64,000 nucleotides of DNA from the NCBI RefSeq assembly GCF_009928685.1, contig NZ_WWEO01000044.1, positions 310,001-374,000 on the forward strand, in the 5' to 3' direction. Below the pieces are notes generated by a model. That model saw only the letters and a list, made by a program, of their open reading frames with translations, ran no database searches and was not told the DNA's origin. Shown one piece after another: positions 46,680 through 54,275 of this stretch; position 1 is the first letter of the stretch, and every line of letters starts with the position of its first letter. Source of the DNA: Mucilaginibacter agri. Lineage in GTDB: Bacteria; Bacteroidota; Bacteroidia; Sphingobacteriales; Sphingobacteriaceae. The translations under genes were made by a program, and so were the position numbers.

Positions 46680-47706
46680 ACTTAATTGCTTCTTTAATTT
46701 GTTCAACGGTGCTGGTTGTAGCATCGCCCCATATAAATAGTTTTTCGAAGGCAGCTGCGGTAGCAAAATCAATTACCTCTACAGGAGCTAGCTGATTACA
46801 AAAACTGTAGATCAACCCTGCCATAAAACAGTCGCCGCTGCCAACTTTATCAACTATGGTGTCGGCTTGGTATTCGGCCGAATGATATAAATGCCCATCG
46901 GTGTACAATGCACAATAGTAATTGATGTTCTTCCCTCCATCAAACCTAAAGGTATTAGCCACCGCCTTACATTTTGGATATTGTTTCATCAGCTCTTCCG
47001 AACTCCGCAAGGCCGCTTTCAGATATAGGCTCTTCTGGCCCGATTCTGTTACATCCGGTGTTACAGGTACGCCAAGCATTTTTTCTGATGCCCAAACGTT
47101 ACCCATAATCAAGTCGCAATACTTAACTAAGCGCGGCATAATTTCTTTCGGATCTTTACCATACTGCCATAGTTTTGCCCGATAATTCATATCAACCGAT
47201 ATGGTAATACCTAACCTCGACGCAGCAATTAACGCTTCTTCGCACAAATCGGCAGTTTGTTGGGTAAGTGCAGGGCAAATGGCGCTAAAGTGAAACCATC
47301 TTACGCCTTTTAAGACCTCATCCCAATTTATCATTCCCGGCTTAAGCTCTGCAAAGGCCGAGTGTGCGCGGTCGTAGATCAGGGCATCGTGCTTCATGTC
47401 GCTGCCCTTTGTTAAAAAGAACAGCCCCAAACGGCTCCCGCCGTAATAGATACCCGAGGTATCGATATTCCGCTGCTGCATGTAATTTGCAAGCTGCGCC
47501 GACATGCCGTTATCCGGCATTGCCGTAAAATATTTAGATTCGATATTCCATTTGGCCAGTGCTGTAGCTACGTTAAGCTCGGCACCGCCAACATAAACCG
47601 GCAGGTTGTTTTCCTTGAGCCAGTTGCTATCTCCATCCGGACAAATCCTGAGCAGTATTTCCCCAAATGATAAAACAGCTCCGGATGTATCTACCTTTAG
47701 TCCCAT
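46669..47706 (-). CDS. kdgK: 2-keto-3-deoxygluconate kinase (PfkB family)
   Basis: 345 residues. PfkB landmarks are GGAELNVATALAKW (about 40-53) and the C-terminal TIVDKVGSGDCFMAG, where Asp292 is the expected catalytic base. The position between SDR and eda supports the KDG kinase role. It phosphorylates KDG to KDPG. It overlaps eda by 11 bases and lies 42 bases after the SDR stop. GSGD replaces the more common GAGD in the catalytic loop, a conservative change. Confidence 0.92.
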   Translation of the reverse strand: MGLKVDTSGAVLSFGEILLRICPDGDSNWLKENNLPVYVGGAELNVATALAKWNIESKYFTAMPDNGMSAQLANYMQQRNIDTSGIYYGGSRLGLFFLTKGSDMKHDALIYDRAHSAFAELKPGMINWDEVLKGVRWFHFSAICPALTQQTADLCEEALIAASRLGITISVDMNYRAKLWQYGKDPKEIMPRLVKYCDLIMGNVWASEKMLGVPVTPDVTESGQKSLYLKAALRSSEELMKQYPKCKAVANTFRFDGGKNINYYCALYTDGHLYHSAEYQADTIVDKVGSGDCFMAGLIYSFCNQLAPVEVIDFATAAAFEKLFIWGDATTSTVEQIKEAIKYEN

Positions 47707-47748
47707 TATTTACAATCGTTTTTTGAGTGGCTTTTAAATGTACTTAAA

Positions 47749-48564
47749 TTAAACACCACTAAAAATAGAGAACCCACCATCAACACAAACCATAGAACCT
47801 GTTACAAATGCAGATGCGTCGCTCAACAGCCACACAAGGGCACCAATCAGCTCATCTGGCTTGCCGAAACGTTTGAACGGCGTTTTGCGGATCACAGATT
47901 CGCCGCGCGGAGTGTAACCTCCTTCGGGTTTGGTTAACAGGTTACGGTTTTGTTCGGTTAGAAAAAAGCCCGGTGCTAAAGCATTCATACGGATGGTATC
48001 GCCGTAACGGTTAGCCAATTCAACAGCAAACCATTGGTTATAACAATCAACCGCAGCCTTGCCCATATTGTAGCCCAATACTTTGGTAACCGCCTGCTTA
48101 GAGTTCATTGAAGAGATATTAACGATGCTGCCGTTGCCTGTTTTAGCAATAGCGTCGCCGAAAACTTGTGTAGGTATTAATGTACCCCAAAGATTTACGT
48201 CGAGCACGCGTTTCATGCCATCAATATTCATTTTAAAAATATCATCTTCAGGAGCTAAAACACCTTCGGGCATGTTGCCACCTGCGGCATTCACCAAGCC
48301 ATCAATGCGGCCAAAAGCAGCTAATACTTTAGCCTTGGCTTCGGTTAGTTCGGCTTCGTTTAAAACGTCGGCGACCAAAGCAATAGCCTGGCCACCGTTT
48401 TTGTTAATCGCTTCGGCGCGTTCTTCGGCTACCTGTTTGTTTCGGCCAAGGATACCAACCGTACCCCCAGCCTCTACAATGCCGTTTACAAATGAATTTC
48501 CTAATATCCCTGTGCCACCGGTAACAACAATTACCTTCCCTTTTAATGAAAACTGATTTTCCAC
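47749..48564 (-). CDS. Short-chain dehydrogenase, D-mannonate oxidoreductase or KduD-like
   Basis: 271 residues of classical SDR type: VVTGGTGILG (NADP/NAD-binding), LVNAAGGN, SSMNS (about 151-155) and the catalytic YNMGK (Tyr165, Lys169). Length and the AAGGN motif resemble SDR-type fructuronate reductases (mannonate oxidoreductases) more than typical KduD of about 250 residues. It stands between kduI and kdgK, the usual place of kduD, while uxuA is in the divergent arm. It may serve either or both routes to KDG. Confidence 0.8.
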   Translation of the reverse strand: MENQFSLKGKVIVVTGGTGILGNSFVNGIVEAGGTVGILGRNKQVAEERAEAINKNGGQAIALVADVLNEAELTEAKAKVLAAFGRIDGLVNAAGGNMPEGVLAPEDDIFKMNIDGMKRVLDVNLWGTLIPTQVFGDAIAKTGNGSIVNISSMNSKQAVTKVLGYNMGKAAVDCYNQWFAVELANRYGDTIRMNALAPGFFLTEQNRNLLTKPEGGYTPRGESVIRKTPFKRFGKPDELIGALVWLLSDASAFVTGSMVCVDGGFSIFSGV

Positions 48565-48594
48565 TTGCTTACTATGTATAATGTTTAGATTAGG

Positions 48595-49428
48595 TTATCT
48601 GATCTCTGGGATGCTAATAGCATCCATATCTGTGTAGTCTAAATTTTCGCCGGCCATACCCCAGATAAAGCTATAGCTTGCCGTGCCCACACCCGAGTGT
48701 ATGCTCCAAGGTGGCGAAACAACTGCATCGTAATTTTCCATCAAAATATGGCGGGTTTCGTTACCCTCGCCCATATAATGGAAAATGCGCTGGCCTTGCG
48801 GTACATCGAAGTAGAAATAAGCTTCCATCCTTCTATCGTGCACGTGCGGAGGCATGGTATTCCAAACGCTACCACCATGTAAAATGGTTAAACCCATTAC
48901 TAATTGACAGCTTCTGATGCCCTCCAGATGGATATATTTATTAATGGTACGATCATTTGCCGTACTGGCATGCCCTGCTTTAACCTTAATGGCCTGCTCG
49001 TTGGTCATTAAAGTAGTTGGATAAGTTTGATGAGCCGGGGCTGAAAGCAGGAAAAATACTGGCGGATTAGCCTCGTCCTTAGCCGCAAAGGTTACCTTCT
49101 TTGTTCCCTTACCTATATAAAGACAATCAAGTTTGTTCAGCTCATAAACCACGCCGTCCGCGGTAATTTGCCCTGCACCGTTGCCTACGTTGATAATACC
49201 GATCTCCCGACGCTCCAAAAAATATTCGGCACGCAGATTTGGGTAATTTGCCAGTTCAATTTGTTTGGTTACCGGGTTAACACCACCAACAATCATACGA
49301 TCGTAATGGGTATAAACGCAGGTCAGCTGATCTGCCTTTACAATTCCATCGGCCAAAAAACGCTCACGTATTAATGAGGTCTGATAGGTTTTGAAATCAT
49401 CAGGGTGTACGCTATGTAATACTTTCAA
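48595..49428 (-). CDS. kduI: 5-dehydro-4-deoxy-D-glucuronate isomerase
   Basis: 277 residues, the KduI length. The metal-binding cupin set is intact: MPPHVHDRRMEAYFYF gives His195, His197 and Glu202, and WSIHSGVG gives His244. It converts 5-keto-4-deoxyuronate, derived from unsaturated uronate, to 2,5-diketo-3-deoxygluconate. It is first in the minus arm. A -7-like box TATAGTTG (49480-49487, minus) and candidate operators lie upstream. Confidence 0.96.
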   Translation of the reverse strand: MKVLHSVHPDDFKTYQTSLIRERFLADGIVKADQLTCVYTHYDRMIVGGVNPVTKQIELANYPNLRAEYFLERREIGIINVGNGAGQITADGVVYELNKLDCLYIGKGTKKVTFAAKDEANPPVFFLLSAPAHQTYPTTLMTNEQAIKVKAGHASTANDRTINKYIHLEGIRSCQLVMGLTILHGGSVWNTMPPHVHDRRMEAYFYFDVPQGQRIFHYMGEGNETRHILMENYDAVVSPPWSIHSGVGTASYSFIWGMAGENLDYTDMDAISIPEIR

Positions 49429-49518
49429 GATTATATTCTTTAAGAGATTTAACTTCTTTATAATGGTTTAGCAAGTCTACAACTATACCCGTTTAATTAA
49501 AAACAATTGGATTGTTAT

Positions 49519-49588
49519 TTCTACGCAAACGTTATCGGAGGTAGGCTACATCTAAAAACGTCCGCTTTTCGATAACGTTTGCGTAGAA
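49519..49588. promoter_or_regulatory. Paired inverted candidate LacI operators between the two arms
   Basis: Perfect 19-bp inverted repeats at 49519-49537 (TTCTACGCAAACGTTATCG) and 49570-49588 (its reverse complement) have a 32-base spacer. Each arm contains a near-palindrome CGCAAACGTTATCG fitting CGnnAnCGTTnnCG, as at 43397-43410. Arm centres are 51 bases apart, close to five helical turns, so two bound dimers could interact. They sit between kduI and the YhcH gene, as expected for shared control of both arms. Confidence 0.7.
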
Positions 49589-49714
49589 TTATACCCGCCG
49601 GTATGATTAAATTAACATTAATACATCGTAATATTGATCGTTTTAATGCCCAAAATCAGGCATCGAACCTAAAAAATAAACATAACCAAAAGGGTTAATC
49701 AAACCTATTTAACC

Positions 49715-50326
49715 ATGAAAATGAAGCACGCATTTCAAGTAATCTTATTTGCAATTAGTTTTTTTATGATAGAGAATTCTGTATTAGCACAACAGCCTAC
49801 AGAAAAGGCCGCTAAAAAATGGCTGAAAAGCAAAGAGTGGAACAACGGCATCAGTCTTAAAGTAAGTGACGATGTTAATGCTGTTGAATTTTACAAGCAG
49901 TACCATGCGCACCAAGCCATGTGGGATAGCGTTTTTACTTATCTTAAAAATACCGACCTGGAAACCATTGCACCTGGCAAATATCCTATTGATGGTGATA
50001 ATGCTTATGCGTCGGTAACCGAGGCGCCTTCTAAAGAACCCGCTAAAGCCGGCTGGGAATCACATCAAAAATATATCGACTTGCAATATGTAATTAAAGG
50101 CAAAGAACAGATCGAAGTTGCACCGGTAAGCACCGCAACGGTAACCAAACCGTATGATGCCACCAAAGATGTAGCTAACTATACCGCAACAGGCAAAATG
50201 CATACCGCCGAGCCGGGTACCTTTTATCTTTTCTTCCCGCAAGATGCGCACCGCCCTAACATTAAGGTAGATGGTTATGACATAGTCAAAAAATTAGTGA
50301 TCAAGATCCACGTAGCAGGCAACTAA
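49715..50326 (+). CDS. YhcH/YjgK/YiaL-family protein with signal peptide
   Basis: 203 residues. A signal peptide ends near VLAQ (about residue 25), unusual as most YhcH members are cytoplasmic. The family core is clear: GWESHQKYIDLQYVIKGKEQI (two parts) and FFPQDAHRP, matching beta-galactosidase-subunit-beta-like cupins. Related YhcH proteins include anomerases for sialic acid (NanQ), so a mutarotase-like role in the periplasm is plausible. It is first of the plus arm and lies 6 bases before GH88. Function is inference. Confidence 0.85.
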   Translation: MKMKHAFQVILFAISFFMIENSVLAQQPTEKAAKKWLKSKEWNNGISLKVSDDVNAVEFYKQYHAHQAMWDSVFTYLKNTDLETIAPGKYPIDGDNAYASVTEAPSKEPAKAGWESHQKYIDLQYVIKGKEQIEVAPVSTATVTKPYDATKDVANYTATGKMHTAEPGTFYLFFPQDAHRPNIKVDGYDIVKKLVIKIHVAGN

Positions 50327-50332
50327 TTGGCT

Positions 50333-51559
50333 ATGAAAATTAAATTCGCATTGCCTGTATTGTTATTACAGGCGCTCACTTACAACTCATTTGCTCAAAA
50401 AGGCAACGCTAAAGCTTTCAGCTTTGCAGAACATCAAACAGATGTATTACTGCAAGAGACAGAAAAGGCCAAAGCTGTTGCTACAAAACCGGGCGTATTT
50501 TCTCCACGCTCTATTAACCCGGATGGGAGTTTGATATTGGTGAACAGCAAAGATTGGTGCAGTGGCTTCTTTCCGGGTGAAATGTGGTTTCTGTATGAAT
50601 ATAGCGGTAACGCAAATTGGAAAACCAAGGCCGAACCTTTTACAACCACAATGGAAGCCGAGCAAACCAACGGCGGCACGCACGACATGGGTTTTAAGGT
50701 TTATTGCAGCGTAGGCAACGCTTATCGCCTAACGCACGATGCCCATTATAAGGATGTGATTATCCAATCGGCTAAAACGCTTTGTACCCGGTTTAATCCT
50801 ACTGTGGGTTGCATCAAATCATGGGATAATCGTAAGGAGTGGAAGTATCCAGTGATCATCGACAATATGATGAACCTTGAGCTTTTATTCGAAGCCACTA
50901 AACTAACCGGCGATTCGAGCTTTTATAAGATCGCGGTTACGCACGCTAACACCACCATGAAAAATCATTTTCGTGCCGACTATAGTTCATACCATGTAAT
51001 TGATTACGATCCGGAGACCGGAAAGGTAATGCATAAACAAACCCACCAAGGCTTTGCAGATGAATCTGCATGGGCACGCGGACAGGCTTGGGGCTTATAT
51101 GGTTACACGATGTGCTATCGCGAAACCGGCGATAAAGCATATCTGCAACAAGCGGAAAACATTGCCAAGTTTATTTTCAGTAATCCAAACATGACTAAAG
51201 ATCTGGTGCCTTACTGGGATTACAATGATACCGCCATTCCAAACGTGCCGCGCGATGCATCAGCCGCAAGCATTATGGCATCGGCTTTGTATGAGTTAAG
51301 TGCTTGTAGCGAAAACGGCAAAAATTATAAAAACACTGCCGACAAGATTATTAAAAGTCTTAACGACAATTACCAGACAAAACCCGACAGCACACACGGC
51401 TTTTTGCTTTTACACAGCACCGGCCACAAACCTGCTAAAAGCGAAATAGATGTACCTATTATTTATGCCGACTATTATTACCTCGAGGCATTACTTCGTC
51501 AGAAACGCCTGGCAGATAATAAACCTGTAATTAACACAACAGGCGCATTAAAAAACTAA
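50333..51559 (+). CDS. GH88 unsaturated glucuronyl hydrolase, secreted
   Basis: 408 residues from ATG at 50333. The signal peptide ends near NSFAQ (about residue 22). The GH88 (alpha/alpha)6 barrel shows the catalytic aspartates in GGTHDMGF (Asp118) and IIDNMMNLELL (Asp177), with GFADESAWARGQAWG afterwards. It removes 4,5-unsaturated uronic acid from the non-reducing end of lyase products. It sits 6 bases after the YhcH gene and 6 bases before kdgF. A TTG start two codons upstream is less likely. Confidence 0.93.
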   Translation: MKIKFALPVLLLQALTYNSFAQKGNAKAFSFAEHQTDVLLQETEKAKAVATKPGVFSPRSINPDGSLILVNSKDWCSGFFPGEMWFLYEYSGNANWKTKAEPFTTTMEAEQTNGGTHDMGFKVYCSVGNAYRLTHDAHYKDVIIQSAKTLCTRFNPTVGCIKSWDNRKEWKYPVIIDNMMNLELLFEATKLTGDSSFYKIAVTHANTTMKNHFRADYSSYHVIDYDPETGKVMHKQTHQGFADESAWARGQAWGLYGYTMCYRETGDKAYLQQAENIAKFIFSNPNMTKDLVPYWDYNDTAIPNVPRDASAASIMASALYELSACSENGKNYKNTADKIIKSLNDNYQTKPDSTHGFLLLHSTGHKPAKSEIDVPIIYADYYYLEALLRQKRLADNKPVINTTGALKN

Positions 51560-51565
51560 TTGGAT

Positions 51566-51928
51566 ATGATACAGAGCAATTTATTTCAAAACCAGGAGAA
51601 CGCCGGCTGGGAAACCACTGGTCCGGGAGTACAGCGCCAGATATTAGGCTATGACGATAAACTGATGCTGGTGAAGGTAAAGTTTGAAAAAGGAGGTGTA
51701 GGCGAATTGCACAGCCACCCGCATGCCCAGGCAAGCTATGTAGAAAGTGGTGTTTTTGAAATGACCATTGGCGATACCAAAAAGACCATCAAAAAGGGCG
51801 ACGGCTATTATGTACCGCCATACACCGTACATGGTTGTGTTTGCGTTGAAGAAGGTATGCTAATCGATTCGTTCAGTCCTTCGCGTTGGGATTTTATCCA
51901 GACTGACAGCGAAAAGTACGCCCTGTAA
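51566..51928 (+). CDS. kdgF: KdgF-like cupin, unsaturated uronate ring-opening factor
   Basis: 120 residues from ATG at 51566, a single cupin. The metal site is intact: ELHSHPHAQASYVESG (His49, His51, His53, Gln55) and YTVHG (His89). KdgF converts 4,5-unsaturated galacturonate or glucuronate monomers to the linear 5-keto-4-deoxyuronate used by KduI. Its place between GH88 and uxuA in the plus arm matches this role and closes the gap between GH88 release and KduI. Confidence 0.88.
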   Translation: MIQSNLFQNQENAGWETTGPGVQRQILGYDDKLMLVKVKFEKGGVGELHSHPHAQASYVESGVFEMTIGDTKKTIKKGDGYYVPPYTVHGCVCVEEGMLIDSFSPSRWDFIQTDSEKYAL

Positions 51929-51962
51929 TTTATCTTCGTTAATAAAAGTATAACAGCATAAA

Positions 51963-53150
51963 ATGAGTTTAGAGCAAGCATGGCGCTGGTATGGCCCCAA
52001 TGACCCGGTTTCGTTAGCAGATGTAAAACAGGCGGGCGCTACCGGCATTGTTACCGCCCTGCACCACATTCCCAACGGCGAAGTTTGGCCCGTTGATGAG
52101 ATCCTGAAAAGAAAAGCAATTATCGAAGAAGCTGGCTTAACGTGGTCGGTTGTGGAGAGCGTGCCCGTGCATGAGGATATTAAAAAACGTACCGGTAACT
52201 ATCAACAACACATTGATAATTACAAACAAAGTCTGACTAATTTAGGCAACTGCGGTATCAACATCGTGTGCTACAATTTTATGCCCGTGCTCGACTGGAC
52301 ACGGACGGATCTGGAGTATCCGATGCTTGATGGCTCTACCGCGCTAAGATTCGACCTTACTGCTTTTGCTGCTTTCGATATGCTGATATTGAAAAGACCG
52401 GATGCCGAAAAGAGCTATACCGATCAAATAATTGCAAAAGCGATAACTTACCATGATGGCCTCACTGAAGACCATAAAAAGCTTTTGGTTAAAAATATCA
52501 TAGCAGGCCTGCCGGGTTCGGAAGAAGGTTATACGCTCGAGGAGTTTTTAAAAGTGCTTGCTTCTTATAACAACGTTGGCCCGAAGGAACTGAAAGCTAA
52601 CCTTGCTTACTTTTTACAACAGGTTATCCCAACTGCCGAAGAAGCTGGCGTATTGATGTGTATTCATCCAGATGATCCTCCCTACCCTATTTTAGGCTTG
52701 CCGCGAGTGGTAAGTAACGAACAGGACATTGAAGATATTTACAACGCTATTGAAAGCCGCAATAATGGTTTAACCTTTTGCACCGGATCATTCGGTGTGA
52801 ATGAGGACAATGACCTGCCCGGCATGGTGCAGCGCCTCGGCGATCGCATCCATTTCATACATCTGCGCAGCACTAAACGTGATGAATACGGCAACTTTTA
52901 CGAAGCCGATCATTTAACCGGCGATGTAGACATGTATTCTGTAATGAAGGCCTTGTTAGAAGAACAGCAAAAACGCATCGTTTCTGGCCGCAAAGATATT
53001 TATATGCCTTTCCGCCCAGATCATGGCCATAAAATGCTGGATGATCTGCACAAGAAAACAAATCCCGGTTACTCTGCTATTGGCCGCCTACGTGGCCTGG
53101 CTGAACTACGTGGCTTAGAACTGGGGATCAAAAAAGCTTTTAACTACTAA
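51963..53150 (+). CDS. uxuA: D-mannonate dehydratase
   Basis: 395 residues. Family landmarks are [12 protein letters not shown] at the N-terminus, [14 protein letters not shown] (about 29-42), [16 protein letters not shown] (about 231-246) and FIHLRST, with metal-binding His and Cys or Asp residues. It dehydrates D-mannonate to KDG. Mannonate arises from glucuronate through fructuronate; the first isomerase (uxaC) is not in the window. It lies 34 bases after kdgF. The SDR enzyme in the other arm may supply the mannonate. Confidence 0.95.
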   Translation: MSLEQAWRWYGPNDPVSLADVKQAGATGIVTALHHIPNGEVWPVDEILKRKAIIEEAGLTWSVVESVPVHEDIKKRTGNYQQHIDNYKQSLTNLGNCGINIVCYNFMPVLDWTRTDLEYPMLDGSTALRFDLTAFAAFDMLILKRPDAEKSYTDQIIAKAITYHDGLTEDHKKLLVKNIIAGLPGSEEGYTLEEFLKVLASYNNVGPKELKANLAYFLQQVIPTAEEAGVLMCIHPDDPPYPILGLPRVVSNEQDIEDIYNAIESRNNGLTFCTGSFGVNEDNDLPGMVQRLGDRIHFIHLRSTKRDEYGNFYEADHLTGDVDMYSVMKALLEEQQKRIVSGRKDIYMPFRPDHGHKMLDDLHKKTNPGYSAIGRLRGLAELRGLELGIKKAFNY

Positions 53151-53159
53151 TATCCACTA

Positions 53160-54254
53160 ATGAAAAAGCTGCTGTTGGCTATAGGTTTTGTAAGCCTGAT
53201 GATGAATGTAAAAGCGCAAATTGTAAGTTTATCTAAAGACGAGCTAAAGCACTTAAAAACCGCTATCGATAAAGACGAGGCTTACAAAAAGGTTTATGAA
53301 CCTTTTAAAATCACGGCCGACAGATCTTTAGTTGAACAGCCTAATCCTATTGAAAAAATAACTTCACAGGGTTTGTTAGAGGGTAATCCGGCTAAAACAG
53401 CCAGCTTAAAAGCGGCGGCAGATTGCAATAAGGTTTATGCGCTTGCCTTGGTTTACAGGGTATCGGGACAAAAACAATACCTTGACAAAGCAACTGAATT
53501 CCTAACCTCATGGGCCAAAATTAACCAGGCTACCGGCGATCCTATCGACGAAACCAAACTGGAGGACATGGTTACTGCTTATGATTTGGTACGCAGCTAC
53601 TTATCGGCAGAAAACCAAATGCTGGTGGATAAGTGGATGGAGAGCATTGCCGAATCATTAGTGAACAGTGAATCTGCCAAGCCCGGCCGAGGCACTGCAA
53701 TCAATAACTGGAATTCGCATCGTATCAAGATGATCACACTGATTGCTTACACCCTGCATACCGACAAATACTATAGTTACATCACCACCGAACTCGAGAA
53801 GCAATTAGCGGTAAACCTTAATCCCGACGGCACCACACACGATTTTATAGAGCGCGATGCCTTCCATTATCACACTTATGATATTGAACCGTTACTTTCT
53901 ACCTGTATTGCATTATACCGCGCTAAAGGCAAAAACTACTTCGACTATCAAACACCCAATGGGTCTTCGATCAAAAAGTGCTCGGACTTTATGATTCCCT
54001 ATATGAATGGCGAAAAAACACACGGTGAGTTTGTGAAAAGCACTGTACCATTTGATAAAAAGCGCGCAGAAAACCACGAGAAAGGCTATGAAGCAGGCAC
54101 TTTGTTTCAGCCTAAAAGCGGCATCTATATGTTATCGCTCGCTGCCTACTTCGACCCATCTTATATCGGCACCATAAAACAAGCAGCAAACAATCAGCAG
54201 TATTTTAACTGGCAATTAGCCCTGAACGAAGTGCGGAAGAAGCCGAAACGTTAA
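53160..54254 (+). CDS. Alginate-lyase-fold polysaccharide lyase (PF05426), copy 3
   Basis: 364 residues with a signal peptide ending near VKAQ (about residue 20). It is a divergent member: the Asn-His pair appears as INNWNSHRIKM (about 181-191), and DAFHYHTYDIEP (about 233-244) gives further candidate active-site His and Tyr. It shares the toroid pattern and the SSIKK segment with copies 1 and 2 but little else, so it is a different subtype. It lies 9 bases after uxuA and 21 bases before GH2-malectin. It probably acts on oligosaccharides. Confidence 0.78.
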   Translation: MKKLLLAIGFVSLMMNVKAQIVSLSKDELKHLKTAIDKDEAYKKVYEPFKITADRSLVEQPNPIEKITSQGLLEGNPAKTASLKAAADCNKVYALALVYRVSGQKQYLDKATEFLTSWAKINQATGDPIDETKLEDMVTAYDLVRSYLSAENQMLVDKWMESIAESLVNSESAKPGRGTAINNWNSHRIKMITLIAYTLHTDKYYSYITTELEKQLAVNLNPDGTTHDFIERDAFHYHTYDIEPLLSTCIALYRAKGKNYFDYQTPNGSSIKKCSDFMIPYMNGEKTHGEFVKSTVPFDKKRAENHEKGYEAGTLFQPKSGIYMLSLAAYFDPSYIGTIKQAANNQQYFNWQLALNEVRKKPKR

Positions 54255-54275
54255 AACAAATACCATCTAAAACCT

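Noticed and set aside
46680..46772. Longer N-terminus for KDPG aldolase
   Set aside because: It lies inside kdgK in another frame; the ATG at 46679 gives the usual aldolase length and an ordinary coupled overlap of 11 bases.
48083..48556. Plus-strand 157-residue ORF
   Set aside because: It is antisense to the SDR gene, with composition typical of a reverse-frame shadow.
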